Virus record (IMG/VR): IMGVR_UViG_3300045973_001145
Location: 1-56,859 of that record
Source: a virus
DNA length: 56,859 nucleotides
Reading direction: 5' to 3' (one strand)
Each line of letters opens with the position of its first letter. The stretch's first letter is position 1. Of this stretch, positions 1-7,714 are shown in pieces. The position numbers and the translations under genes were made by a program. The notes under the pieces are model-generated. The model ran no database searches, was not told where the DNA came from, and worked only from the letters and a program-made list of their open reading frames with translations.

Positions 1-11
1 AATTAACACTA

Positions 12-43
12 CAAAGATAGGGAACCTTTCCCGAACCACCAAA
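12..43 (-). promoter_or_regulatory. Leftward promoter with palindrome in spacer
   Basis: On the minus strand a -33 TTTG is followed 20 nt later by TATCTTTG, which fits the Bacteroidota TAnnTTTG -7 element. The spacer holds the inverted repeat GGGAA-N3-TTCCC at 20-32. It would drive a gene beyond the left edge of the window. Confidence 0.7.
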
Positions 44-53
44 CATTTATGAA

Positions 54-203
54 TTATTTTTTACTTATTTTTAAATCAGAAATCACAAATTCATGTTGTA
101 GATTTTGTATATGAATCTTAATTTTTTCTACTCTTTCTGACGATACTGTACTGACTCTCAATACTTCTGTATCTATTATTTTACCCTGAATTACTATTTT
201 CAT
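54..203 (-). CDS. Small protein, N-terminal paralogue of the 1116-1493 gene
   Basis: This 49-residue protein has no recognised domain. Its first residues (MKIVIQGKIIDT) closely match those of the 125-residue protein at 1116-1493 (MKIAIQGSIIET), so the two are probably diverged or truncated paralogues in one operon. Its ATG overlaps the TGA of the upstream gene (ATGA), which suggests translational coupling. It is the last gene before the next leftward promoter at 12-43. Confidence 0.6.
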   Translation of the reverse strand: MKIVIQGKIIDTEVLRVSTVSSERVEKIKIHIQNLQHEFVISDLKISKK

Positions 204-547
204 AATTTTATTTTTTTATTATATTTACAACAATAAACAATAACATTTAATGATTGATATGTTTTTTCTTTACCATATTTAGAATTTTTATACTGATCAA
301 GTAATTTTTCAGCTTCTACAAAATTACTAGATTCAACTGCTTTTTTTATTAATCGAGCATGATTATCACTACGAAGATAAGAAACTTTTAAAATATAATT
401 TAGTAAATCATCATAAATAATAAATACAGCGATTACATCCAACAAAAAAATAATCCAAGTAGTAGTAAGGATATATATATTATAAGCTTTCAAAAACATT
501 TTTACCCCAGCATACAGATATTTTAAATACCAGTCACTTGGAAACAT
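200..547 (-). CDS. Small membrane protein
   Basis: The protein has about 115 residues with a hydrophobic segment near residues 28-50 and a polar, lysine-rich C-terminal half that is probably cytoplasmic. I chose the ATG at 547 (MFPSDW...) because the preceding small gene ends at 549. An upstream in-frame ATG at 604 would overlap that gene. Function is unknown. It belongs to the leftward operon from the promoter at 1882-1913. Confidence 0.55.
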   Translation of the reverse strand: MFPSDWYLKYLYAGVKMFLKAYNIYILTTTWIIFLLDVIAVFIIYDDLLNYILKVSYLRSDNHARLIKKAVESSNFVEAEKLLDQYKNSKYGKEKTYQSLNVIVYCCKYNKKIKL

Positions 548-548
548 T

Positions 549-704
549 TTAGAACATTTTAGAATATTCATGATAAGTAATAAAATGATATTTTGACATA
601 TCATCTGAATTTACAAGTAATGTAAATAACAAATACCATATAACACAAGAAACAACACTTAATACCAGAATTCTATTTTTGTAATTTTTTACTGCTTTGC
701 TCAT
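549..704 (-). CDS. Single-span membrane miniprotein
   Basis: This 51-residue reading frame has one clear hydrophobic segment at about residues 12-32 flanked by a lysine-rich N-terminus. It ends 1 nt before the next start codon at 547. Such miniproteins are common in early regions of large phages. No function can be assigned. Confidence 0.5.
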   Translation of the reverse strand: MSKAVKNYKNRILVLSVVSCVIWYLLFTLLVNSDDMSKYHFITYHEYSKMF

Positions 705-721
705 AATAAGTTTTTTAATGA

Positions 722-949
722 TTAATAAACTATTATATTATAATCCATTCCTTCTTCTTTGCTCATAGTATAAAACTTAAAATCGTATCCTTTACTCCTA
801 CACGCTATTCTTAATCTATTAGCAAATTCCTCACCTAAATGATCTGTTTCAGGTTCTACTACTTCAACTTTATCAATTGGAATAGTTAAATATGGTGGCT
901 TTGTTAAAGTTTCATCATATCTACTTATTATACATTTTTTATTTTTCAT
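722..949 (-). CDS. Hypothetical small protein
   Basis: The product has 75 residues, is soluble in character and has no recognised domain. It sits in the tightly packed leftward operon between 1852 and 54, 9 nt after the gene at 959-1114. Confidence 0.55.
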   Translation of the reverse strand: MKNKKCIISRYDETLTKPPYLTIPIDKVEVVEPETDHLGEEFANRLRIACRSKGYDFKFYTMSKEEGMDYNIIVY

Positions 950-958
950 TTTAATAAT

Positions 959-1114
959 TTAAATGGTTAATTTTTTCAAATCTTTAATAACAGCTTCAAA
1001 AGTGCAAATTTGTGTTGCAATCATAATTCTTATTGCATCAGTAGTAATTGCAACTTTTTTTCTAGCTTCAATTACTTTTTCATAATTTTCTATCAATACT
1101 TCAATTTCTTTCAT
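959..1114 (-). CDS. Hypothetical helical miniprotein
   Basis: This 51-residue reading frame fills the gap between two longer genes. It starts 2 nt after the stop of the 1116-1493 gene. The sequence (MKEIEVLIENYEKV...) is rich in Lys, Glu and Ile and should be helical, possibly a coiled coil. Function is unknown. Confidence 0.55.
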   Translation of the reverse strand: MKEIEVLIENYEKVIEARKKVAITTDAIRIMIATQICTFEAVIKDLKKLTI

Positions 1115-1115
1115 C

Positions 1116-1493
1116 TTAATAATTTTTAGTATCAAACATTGGAAGTTTTGGTTGATTTTCAGACCATATTTTGTAAATATCTTGTCTCATTCTTTCTAAA
1201 CGAGCTTTATTTTCTAAACGATGTTCAATCTGTAAATTTTGAATTTCATTATACATTTCTTTTTTTCTTTCTTCTGTTTTAATAATTTCATTAAAATATT
1301 TTGCCCTATGTTCCTCACATTTTATTGAAATCTTATTTTCTTCATACATATCAATAGAAACTTCTAAATTATTATCATTGAATGATTCTATTTCAAATAA
1401 GAATTTATTTCTATCATCATTATTTTCAACTATTTTACCAATACAATAAATGTTATCAGTTTCAATTATACTACCTTGAATTGCGATTTTCAT
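1116..1493 (-). CDS. Hypothetical protein, paralogue of the 54-203 gene
   Basis: The protein has 125 residues. Residues 1-70 are beta-rich and residues 75-115 are charged and helical. Its N-terminus resembles that of the 49-residue product at 54-203. It starts 2 nt after the upstream membrane-protein gene and belongs to the same operon. No enzymatic motif is visible. Confidence 0.6.
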   Translation of the reverse strand: MKIAIQGSIIETDNIYCIGKIVENNDDRNKFLFEIESFNDNNLEVSIDMYEENKISIKCEEHRAKYFNEIIKTEERKKEMYNEIQNLQIEHRLENKARLERMRQDIYKIWSENQPKLPMFDTKNY

Positions 1494-1495
1494 AA

Positions 1496-1852
1496 TTATT
1501 GATTTAATTTGGTTTGTAATTCTTCTATTCTGTTTTTATAATATTCTAATAATTCTTTTTTCTTCTTTAATTCATCAATTAATGATTGTGATTCTAATTT
1601 TTCAGTCCAAATACACCACCAGTAAAGATTAAATGCGCCATAAATTGAGCCACCACAAATTAATGCGAAGGAAATAGTAGCTGTTATTGTTGCTAGTACT
1701 TCATTGTCGAACAAAAACAGAAGTTTAGTAAACATATAAATTACTGTAATTGGTACAATAATAAAAATACAAGCGAGACAATACAATTGATCTTGCGTTC
1801 TCTGTCTACCACTTATAAGACTTTTCCATTCACTAAATGTTAACTTTTTCAT
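1496..1852 (-). CDS. Two-span membrane protein with C-terminal coiled coil
   Basis: The product (about 118 residues, MKKLTFSEWKSL...) has two hydrophobic segments near residues 24-43 and 54-76, then a Lys/Glu/Leu-rich helical tail of about 35 residues that may be a coiled coil. I place the start at 1852 because the frame can be extended to 1912 only by reading through the promoter at 1882-1913. It is the first gene of the operon. Function is unknown. Confidence 0.65.
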   Translation of the reverse strand: MKKLTFSEWKSLISGRQRTQDQLYCLACIFIIVPITVIYMFTKLLFLFDNEVLATITATISFALICGGSIYGAFNLYWWCIWTEKLESQSLIDELKKKKELLEYYKNRIEELQTKLNQ

Positions 1853-1881
1853 ATTTGTATTTTTAAGTGTTAATTTCACAA

Positions 1882-1913
1882 CAAAGATAGGGAACATTTC
1901 CCGAACTACCAAA
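1882..1913 (-). promoter_or_regulatory. Leftward promoter with operator-like palindrome
   Basis: The minus strand reads TTTG-N20-TATCTTTG. The spacer contains GGGAAATGTTCCC (1890-1902), an inverted repeat with 5-bp arms. The arrangement matches the promoters at 12-43 and 14371-14402. It drives the operon from 1852 to 54. Confidence 0.75.
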
Positions 1914-1942
1914 TATTTTTCAAAAAATTTTATATATATTTT

Positions 1943-2308
1943 ATGAAGAAGAAATTAAAGATATTGATTGTGGAGGATGATTCAGCTTCAGAAATTCTAA
2001 CAACATTAAGAGTGCAAGAATATTCTAAAAAAATATTTATAGCAAAAAATGGTATTGAAGCAGTTGAAATTTTTTCGAATAATCAAGATATAGATTTAAT
2101 ATTTATGGATATTCAAATGCCATTAATGAATGGATATGAAGCAATAATAGAGATAAGAAAAATTAATCAAAAGGTTATTATTATTGTACATTCTTCATCA
2201 AATAATGATAAATATGTATCAATTGAATCTGGCGCTAACGATTATGCATCAAAGCCATCCAGTACATTTATAATTAAATCTCTTATAAAAAAATACTTTC
2301 CTTGGTGA
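1943..2308 (+). CDS. Orphan response regulator (receiver domain only)
   Basis: The 121-residue protein is a single CheY-like receiver domain. Acidic residues E11-D12-D13, the phosphoacceptor D56 (in FMDIQMP), S84/S85 and the conserved K104 (ASKP) are all in the expected places. There is no output domain and no histidine kinase nearby. Known single-domain receivers act through protein-protein contacts or phosphotransfer. Here it might intercept a host two-component pathway, which is inference. It is transcribed divergently from the membrane-protein operon. Confidence 0.85.
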   Translation: MKKKLKILIVEDDSASEILTTLRVQEYSKKIFIAKNGIEAVEIFSNNQDIDLIFMDIQMPLMNGYEAIIEIRKINQKVIIIVHSSSNNDKYVSIESGANDYASKPSSTFIIKSLIKKYFPW

Positions 2309-2352
2309 TTATAATTTATAAACTTAATTTCTAATATTTACTACAAATTAAG

Positions 2353-2484
2353 ATGATAGATAAGATAAAATTAGATAAAAACAATAGAATGCTAAGAATT
2401 GGTTTCGGTAAAAATGAAGGAAATTGGTTTTTTAGAATAGATATTTGGTTTGTTGGTTATAGATTTAAAAAAGTCAAAGAGTAA
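2353..2484 (+). CDS. Conserved-looking phage miniprotein
   Basis: This 43-residue frame (core MLRIGFGKNEGNWFFRIDIW) lies between the response regulator and the nucleotidyltransferase, in the same direction. The Gly/aromatic pattern resembles small beta-strand proteins common in phage genomes. Function is unknown. A further 15-codon frame precedes the next gene and is too short to call. Confidence 0.5.
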   Translation: MIDKIKLDKNNRMLRIGFGKNEGNWFFRIDIWFVGYRFKKVKE

Positions 2485-2546
2485 AACAGCCAAAAATGAG
2501 AGATTTTATTTCAAACACAGGTATGCACAGTCTTTATGAATAAATT

Positions 2547-3293
2547 ATGATTACATTAAAAATTTTACAAAATAAAGTAGAACAAAGAATATCAGATTAT
2601 ATAGAATTTGATGTTAAAGAGTTATTTAGAGTATCGGATTATATTACAATTTATGGTGGTGCTGTTCGAGATAGTATTGCAGGTCTTGAAATACATGATA
2701 TTGATATTTTGTGTATGCCAGATTCTGCACAAAAATTAAGAATTTTTTTAAATGGTAAAGGATATACAACTTTAGATTTATATGATGTAGATTCACTTCA
2801 TATGTATAAAGGTATTTCATTAATATCGGAACCTTGGACACTTATGAATAAAGATAGAAAAATAATTCAAATTATACGTCCAAGATTTGGTGGACCAAAT
2901 AGAAATGGCACAACTTCTGAAATGGAATATCAATTCGCTTATTATAATCTAATAAAGAATGTTGATATTTCTTGCTGTGGAGTTTTTTTAGAAAATTTAG
3001 GAGATAATATTAAATTAAGAGAAGCTTGTGATAAAGCTATAGTTCAATGTTTATCAAAAACTTATATTATTAATGAATGGGCTAAATTGTATAATAGAAA
3101 TAGAACTGATTTTAGAGAATGGAAATTGACTGCGAGAGGATGGAAGCCTTTCACTGGCGAAATAAAAATAATAAGAAAATTGAAAATTATTAATTTAGAT
3201 TTTAAACCTGAATATAATTATAAAATTTGGACTGAAGAAGAATATCTTCATAGAGAAAAATATAGAAAAAATTATGATGATTTACCATTTTAA
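2547..3293 (+). CDS. CCA-adding-type nucleotidyltransferase domain protein
   Basis: The 248-residue protein carries the pol-beta-superfamily signature of class II tRNA nucleotidyltransferases: GGAVRD at residues 37-42 and the metal-binding DID at 51-53. It is much shorter than a full CCA-adding enzyme, and I see no RNA-binding C-terminal body. It could end-process RNA alongside the window's RNA-repair genes or act on another substrate. Family is fairly sure and substrate is not. Confidence 0.75.
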   Translation: MITLKILQNKVEQRISDYIEFDVKELFRVSDYITIYGGAVRDSIAGLEIHDIDILCMPDSAQKLRIFLNGKGYTTLDLYDVDSLHMYKGISLISEPWTLMNKDRKIIQIIRPRFGGPNRNGTTSEMEYQFAYYNLIKNVDISCCGVFLENLGDNIKLREACDKAIVQCLSKTYIINEWAKLYNRNRTDFREWKLTARGWKPFTGEIKIIRKLKIINLDFKPEYNYKIWTEEEYLHREKYRKNYDDLPF

Positions 3294-3296
3294 AAA

Positions 3297-3794
3297 TTAA
3301 ACATTCATAGACTTAGGCAATCTATATCCAAAGACATTAACAAGTCTTGTGCTTTTTTTAGATTTTGACCAAAAATATGGAATTTCAACTGGTTTAAATT
3401 CACCGTTAAAATCTATATTTTTAATAGTTCCATTTTCGTAAATAACTTTTAACTTTCCTGATTTTGGTCTTTTTTTTAGATTAAATCGCCATTGTGTTTG
3501 TTGATCAAGAATAGCTGTTAAAATAAATATTTTTAATTTAGACTCAATGGAATAATTTCCATTACGATTACAATAACCTTTATGAAGTCCATGTAAATCT
3601 CCATATTCTACTTCATCAATAGTTGTTATAAATTCTACATCTTTATCAAATATTTGATATTGAGAATTATTTGGTCCATATATGACCATGTGCTTTATTT
3701 TTGTTCCCTTATAATTTTCATTAATTTTTCCACACGACCACACATTTGTTCCTATATGGACTTTTTTTAATGACGATTTAATTTTTGTTTCCAT
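3297..3794 (-). CDS. Hypothetical protein
   Basis: The 165-residue product is basic and beta-rich with no motif I recognise. Its start overlaps the end of the upstream gene by 17 bp, which indicates coupled translation in the leftward operon between 5950 and 3297. It converges on the rightward nucleotidyltransferase with a 3-nt gap and no visible terminator. Confidence 0.6.
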   Translation of the reverse strand: METKIKSSLKKVHIGTNVWSCGKINENYKGTKIKHMVIYGPNNSQYQIFDKDVEFITTIDEVEYGDLHGLHKGYCNRNGNYSIESKLKIFILTAILDQQTQWRFNLKKRPKSGKLKVIYENGTIKNIDFNGEFKPVEIPYFWSKSKKSTRLVNVFGYRLPKSMNV

Positions 3795-4242
3795 ATATTA
3801 AGATTTCAAGTTCATACATTAATTTATAAACGTTAACAACTCTGTTGTAACGGGTTGGTACAGGAACATTGTCAATTTTAGTTCCAGCACATAAAATTTT
3901 TCTCAAAAGAATACAATCTTCAGTACAAGACCATTCTATAAGTTCAAATTCTTGATCTTTTAGTTTCTCCCGTATTTTAGCTAACATTTGATCTTTTATA
4001 GGTATCACTTCTTTTTTCATTTCTCTAAATGTTGTGTTGTATTCGTTTTTTACTTTTTTTGGATTTTTACCACTCAACAAAGCTTCTGTCATAGGTACAG
4101 TTATGAAATATGGCAAATCTTCACCTGTATCATCTGAATAAAACCATACTACAAGTCCAGAACTTGTCACTTTTGGCATTATTACAATATTATCATTGTA
4201 TAATTGTCCTAACCATTGTTTTGCTAATTCGATAATTTCCAT
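3778..4242 (-). CDS. Hypothetical protein
   Basis: The 154-residue product looks soluble and contains a Lys/Glu-rich helical middle. No catalytic motif is recognisable. It directly abuts the lipoprotein gene, whose stop overlaps its start at 4242, and continues the same operon. Confidence 0.6.
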   Translation of the reverse strand: MEIIELAKQWLGQLYNDNIVIMPKVTSSGLVVWFYSDDTGEDLPYFITVPMTEALLSGKNPKKVKNEYNTTFREMKKEVIPIKDQMLAKIREKLKDQEFELIEWSCTEDCILLRKILCAGTKIDNVPVPTRYNRVVNVYKLMYELEILIYGNKN

Positions 4243-4502
4243 TATTTTATAGTAATTTTAGTTTTTTCGTGATATTGCTGAGCATCATATCCGGCTATTC
4301 CATTATTTTGGTCAAAATTTGCATCATTTAAATAATAGAATTTACCTTCTGAATTTTGACATTTAACAATATGTCTTGAACCATAATTCCAAATAACATA
4401 TTCACCTTTTGGAAGTCGTTCAACAAGTCCTAAATCGTTTGGATCTTTAGGACCAGCACAACTAATTAAGACAATAATGAGTAAAAATAAAATATATTTC
4501 AT
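4242..4502 (-). CDS. Small lipoprotein
   Basis: The 86-residue protein starts with a short charged N-terminus, a hydrophobic core and the lipobox LISC|AG, which predicts lipidation at Cys15. The mature part is about 70 residues with aromatic beta strands. A phage-encoded lipoprotein could act at the envelope, for example in superinfection exclusion. That is inference from location only. Confidence 0.7.
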   Translation of the reverse strand: MKYILFLLIIVLISCAGPKDPNDLGLVERLPKGEYVIWNYGSRHIVKCQNSEGKFYYLNDANFDQNNGIAGYDAQQYHEKTKITIK

Positions 4503-4515
4503 AATTAAAATTTAT

Positions 4516-5073
4516 CTAATAACCAATTTTGTTTGCCCATAAACTCCATTCTTCAATCTCTTTTTTTCTAGCCTCTTCAAATTTATTGTTTATTTTTTTA
4601 AAGCCATTTTTATTTCTAACTATATACAGAATTTCAAGGTTCTGACGAAGTTCTTTTAATTTTTCTTTATCAGTATCACTATTAAGTATTTCAATTTCTT
4701 GAGTTAGAATACTTATATTTTCTGAAAAAAATATTTCTTTTTTAGAAGAGTCTAAGTCTTTTATTTTATCTTCAACTTCACTTATTTTTTTGATTTTTAT
4801 TTCTTCTTTATTTACAATATTTGTTTTATTTTCTTTTTCTCTATTGAATAACAATTGCTCTTTTTTTGATAATCCAATTTGCTCTTTTATACTTGTTGTA
4901 TGCCATCCACCACAAAAAAGACAATAGTAACTTCTTTTAGGACTATAACCAGATACCGATTCTATTTCTTCATTGTTGAACTTCATAAAAATTTCTGCTT
5001 TCTTTTCTGTATCAAAAAGCATTTTTATTCTATCGCAATTATTGCAAAATACCTTATTTTTAGTAGGTTTCAT
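4516..5073 (-). CDS. Zinc-finger protein with coiled-coil tail
   Basis: The N-terminal 60 residues hold two metal-binding knuckles, C10-x2-C13 and C51-x2-C54 followed by H58. This resembles the zinc-ribbon phage proteins with an FCGGWH-type motif. Residues 75-170 are Lys/Glu-rich and helical. It may bind nucleic acid or a host protein. The role is unknown. Confidence 0.65.
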   Translation of the reverse strand: MKPTKNKVFCNNCDRIKMLFDTEKKAEIFMKFNNEEIESVSGYSPKRSYYCLFCGGWHTTSIKEQIGLSKKEQLLFNREKENKTNIVNKEEIKIKKISEVEDKIKDLDSSKKEIFFSENISILTQEIEILNSDTDKEKLKELRQNLEILYIVRNKNGFKKINNKFEEARKKEIEEWSLWANKIGY

Positions 5074-5075
5074 GT

Positions 5076-5309
5076 TTATTTATCTTCAACTTTTGTAACT
5101 ATTGTACACCATTCTGCAACATAAGACCGTTCTTCATCATTTTCTAATCTTACATAGACTTTGTTATTATCCATAACGCCATAACCAATAACTTCAGCTA
5201 ATGTATCTTTATCTTCTTTTTTAAAGTTGAAAAAATCCAATTTTACGGTGTCGCCAATTCTTAATCCATAATAGCGTCTGCGTTCTGCATTATTAAATGT
5301 CTTCTCCAT
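5076..5309 (-). CDS. Small SH3-like hypothetical protein
   Basis: The 77-residue product is beta-rich (RIGDTVKLDFF, AEVIGYGVMDN) and resembles small SH3-fold proteins. It lies 2 nt downstream of the ligase-family gene and 2 nt upstream of the zinc-finger gene in one leftward operon. Function is unknown. Confidence 0.55.
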   Translation of the reverse strand: MEKTFNNAERRRYYGLRIGDTVKLDFFNFKKEDKDTLAEVIGYGVMDNNKVYVRLENDEERSYVAEWCTIVTKVEDK

Positions 5310-5311
5310 AA

Positions 5312-5950
5312 TTAAAATTTATAATTTTTTGTTGGTTTACGACTTTTCAATTGCCATAGAGTATTATTTTTTTCAGCTAAACCTCTATCTAATTTAGCAA
5401 CAGCTTTTTTCAAAACAAATCCTTCGAGCATATCAACTTCGGTAATTTTTTTCCATAGCTCTGAAAAATTTTCATAGAATGTTTTAACTCTATAAATATC
5501 ATCTGTTATTTTATAGAGATAGTCATTTTCACTTTCAGTACCTAATAAAGTGTCAAGAAGTGCAATTCTTTCTTCCATTGTTGTACCAATGAGGTAATCA
5601 CCATTATATACAAGGATGTCAAAAATTACAAATTTATGATTCCAAGGTTTGCCATCAATACCGTTTTTGTTCTTGTTCATATATTCTCCAACAATAACAT
5701 TCCAGCCATCATTACCAAAATTAAGAATTTTAAGTTCAGGTAATTTTAATTTGAAATTTGAAAGATTTTCATTTTGATGCCTACCAAAGTATCTTAATTC
5801 ATCACCTTTGATGTAAATTTCACAGCAAGAACCATTGAGTTTTGGTTGCCCGATATGAGTGCCTTCATATTTACAAAGTTGTTCTGGAGAGATAACATAC
5901 TCTGGCCGAGGTGGAAACATATACCTAAACGACTCATACTTTACTGACAT
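5312..5950 (-). CDS. ATP-dependent DNA/RNA ligase-family nucleotidyltransferase
   Basis: The roughly 212-residue product has the core of the covalent nucleotidyltransferase superfamily: motif I KLNGS with the adenylated lysine at about K37, a downstream motif III-like FVIFDIL, motif IV-like EGFVLKK and motif V-like LWQLKSRKP. No separate OB-fold or BRCT domain follows, so it is a minimal ligase. I chose the ATG at 5950 because the frame upstream of it enters the promoter at 5975. It could seal nicks in DNA or RNA, and sequence alone does not decide which. Confidence 0.75.
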   Translation of the reverse strand: MSVKYESFRYMFPPRPEYVISPEQLCKYEGTHIGQPKLNGSCCEIYIKGDELRYFGRHQNENLSNFKLKLPELKILNFGNDGWNVIVGEYMNKNKNGIDGKPWNHKFVIFDILVYNGDYLIGTTMEERIALLDTLLGTESENDYLYKITDDIYRVKTFYENFSELWKKITEVDMLEGFVLKKAVAKLDRGLAEKNNTLWQLKSRKPTKNYKF

Positions 5951-5974
5951 ATCAATATGCTTTAAGATTGAGTA

Positions 5975-6001
5975 CAAATGTACGGATAGTTTTTGATATA
6001 A
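5975..6001 (-). promoter_or_regulatory. Leftward TAnnTTTG promoter
   Basis: On the minus strand TACATTTG lies at 5982-5975, preceded by TATATCAAAAACTATCCG. The same TATATCAAAA stretch precedes the promoters at 7715 and 8262. It drives the ligase operon leftward and sits back-to-back with the rightward signal at 6007. Confidence 0.65.
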
Positions 6002-6006
6002 AAAAA

Positions 6007-6016
6007 TTAATATATA
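6007..6016 (+). promoter_or_regulatory. TTAATATATA start-proximal motif
   Basis: An exact TTAATATATA lies 6 nt upstream of the ATG at 6023. The same 10-mer sits just upstream of several other phage genes here and is a candidate phage-specific promoter element. Confidence 0.55.
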
Positions 6017-6022
6017 ATAAAT

Positions 6023-6511
6023 ATGAAATATTTAAAGACTTTTGAAAATAGCTATGAAAGAACAATAGTTTATGAATATGTTTCTGAGCAAAATCGTATT
6101 AAGATTGAAAATTTTGTTCGGGAGTATATGAATAAAGATGAATTTTTTAAAAAAGTTAATCGCTTAAATAAGACTCATTTTGAAAACGATAATTATATTT
6201 ATAGAGATATTTTTAATACAATATTATCTGCAAATAAATATATATATTGGGAGATTGATAGATTTTGTTTGATTAATGATATAAATGAAAGTGCACCAGC
6301 TATTAGAAATACTTTAGTCGGTGTTTTACAAGAAATATATAAAGAATATTACTCTGAATTTAAACAAAAATTAGATGATAAATTAGTATCAATATTTGAA
6401 AAAAATCCAGATGAATATAAATCAAAATATCGTCTTATTTCTCAAAAACTTAACTCAGATGTTAAAAAAAGATGTGAATGGATGTTAATGACCGATAAAT
6501 ATAATTTATAA
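6023..6511 (+). CDS. Hypothetical protein with MKYLKTFE N-terminus
   Basis: The 162-residue helical protein begins MKYLKTFENS. The same octapeptide, or a near variant, opens unrelated products at 22627-23106, 54207-54497 and 54953-55138, so it looks like a detachable tag. The rest is Lys/Glu/Asn-rich without known domains. It is the first gene of a three-gene rightward operon that ends at the terminator at 7162-7189. Confidence 0.65.
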   Translation: MKYLKTFENSYERTIVYEYVSEQNRIKIENFVREYMNKDEFFKKVNRLNKTHFENDNYIYRDIFNTILSANKYIYWEIDRFCLINDINESAPAIRNTLVGVLQEIYKEYYSEFKQKLDDKLVSIFEKNPDEYKSKYRLISQKLNSDVKKRCEWMLMTDKYNL

Positions 6512-6515
6512 AGCT

Positions 6516-6776
6516 ATGAAAAATATTAAAAATGTTAGATTGTTTAAGGAAAGCCTTAGTTATTGTGATAGTTGTCATATGTTATCTGATACAAGAATGT
6601 GCAACTTTTGTCAAATTTTAGATATACTTGGTATAACTAAAGAAGAAGATGCTGATAATATTTATGGAAAATTGAAATATTATAAAAATTTCAAAGATAA
6701 AAATTATGCGATAGATTTTATTGATACTCTTAAAATATCAGATGAACAAAAAGAAAAAATAATAGAATTGTTATGA
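6516..6776 (+). CDS. Small Cys-rich hypothetical protein
   Basis: The 86-residue product has two CxxC knuckles near residues 17-31 (CDSCH and CNFC), which suggests a zinc-binding N-terminal part, and a helical C-terminus. Its start (MKNIKNVRLFKES) is a loose version of the N-terminal tag of its neighbour. The next gene starts inside its stop (ATGA). Confidence 0.6.
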   Translation: MKNIKNVRLFKESLSYCDSCHMLSDTRMCNFCQILDILGITKEEDADNIYGKLKYYKNFKDKNYAIDFIDTLKISDEQKEKIIELL

Positions 6777-7132
6777 AAAAATATGAAGAATTCAAGAAAA
6801 TGAATGAACTATTAGCAACTACTCCAGTAGATTTGAAGTATGTTGATAGAGAAACTAGTGATAAAGAAATTTTAAGATTAGCTATAATTGGAGAATTGGA
6901 CGCAGTTAGTTTATATGAGCAATTAGCAGAAACAGCAAAGGATGATAAAGTTAAAACCACTTTATTGAAAATTGCTAAAGAAGAAAAAACTCATGTTGGT
7001 GAGCTTCAACAATTATTAAAAGAATTAGATCCTGAATATAAGAAAGAGTTAAAAAAAGGAAAAGAGGAAGTTAAGAAAGATGAAGAAGATGATGATAAAG
7101 ATGATAAAGATAATGCAATTCAAAAAACTTAA
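6773..7132 (+). CDS. Ferritin-like protein with acidic tail
   Basis: The 119-residue protein has the two-helix pattern of encapsulated-ferritin/rubrerythrin-type domains: E41 in GELDAVSLYEQ, then E71-x2-H74 in KEEKTH. These match the iron-ligand positions of that family. An N-terminal MKKYEEFKKM precedes it and a strongly acidic tail (KDEEDDDKDDKD) follows. The N-terminus recalls the capsid-targeting peptides of T4 internal proteins (MKTYQEF...). Packaging into the head is a hypothesis. The domain assignment is fairly secure. Confidence 0.7.
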   Translation: MKKYEEFKKMNELLATTPVDLKYVDRETSDKEILRLAIIGELDAVSLYEQLAETAKDDKVKTTLLKIAKEEKTHVGELQQLLKELDPEYKKELKKGKEEVKKDEEDDDKDDKDNAIQKT

Positions 7133-7161
7133 AAAATAATATAAAATAAATATAATTTATA

Positions 7162-7189
7162 AAAAAAGCCACCTCACGGTGGCTTTTTT
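7162..7189 (+). terminator. Intrinsic terminator
   Basis: The hairpin AAGCCACC-TCAC-GGTGGCTT is flanked by an A run and a T run, so it can act in both directions. It closes the 6023-7132 operon. Confidence 0.85.
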
Positions 7190-7207
7190 CTGCTTATCTA
7201 TTCTGAT

Positions 7208-7496
7208 AGCCAAAATAGACTTTTGAATTTTGGATTAGCATTATCAGTCTTGCATTTATATTCATTAATTATTATCTCATTATATTTGCTTTTTTGGCTT
7301 CTATTATATTATTTATATATTATCTAGTTATTACCTCTTGGGCGGACTATTACATTTCTCCATTTTGTCGTTATTAAGGGTTTATATTTTATCTATATTA
7401 TTATCTCATATCTTACTAATCTAATTTATCTTGCTTTTCTGGCTTCTATATATCTAATTAAATTTATAAGATACCACTGGGCGGACCATTACATTT
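7208..7496. repeat. Two imperfect copies of a structured element in a gene-free stretch
   Basis: This is most of a 350-nt gene-free stretch. Unit 1 (7268-7357) and unit 2 (7397-7496) share, in the same order, ATTATTATCTCAT, then TGCTTTT[TC]TGGCTTCTAT, then TGGGCGGAC[TC]ATTACATTT. The linkers between these blocks differ. An upstream AGCCAAAA (7208-7215) is exactly complementary to TTTTGGCT (7292-7299). Conserved blocks with variable linkers suggest a duplicated RNA element or protein-binding array rather than a decayed gene. No reading frame is shared. Confidence 0.5.
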
Positions 7497-7542
7497 GTTA
7501 TCCATATTAATAAATGTTAAAAAGTGAAAATATGCTGTGATA

Positions 7543-7683
7543 TTAAGAGTTCAGTTTATTTTTATTCAACTCTTTTAGTTTATGATTGTAATAAATTGCA
7601 CGAAGTTTATAATAAAAAAGTAAAAATCCGAATGCTACTAATGCGGACAGAACGACAATACCTGCAATAATTAAAAATTTCAT
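7543..7683 (-). CDS. Single-span membrane miniprotein
   Basis: The 46-residue product has a hydrophobic helix at about residues 2-25, then a basic tail (KLKELNKNKLNS). It follows the promoter at 7715-7722 by about 32 nt. Function is unknown. Confidence 0.55.
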   Translation of the reverse strand: MKFLIIAGIVVLSALVAFGFLLFYYKLRAIYYNHKLKELNKNKLNS

Positions 7684-7714
7684 ATTAATAGTTTTTAAGT
7701 TTTTTTTAACTCTA

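Noticed and set aside
1853-1912. Longer start for the 1496-1852 gene
   Set aside because: It would require translating the promoter and its palindrome. The same reasoning rejects longer starts at 5977, 12643, 22594 and 35343.
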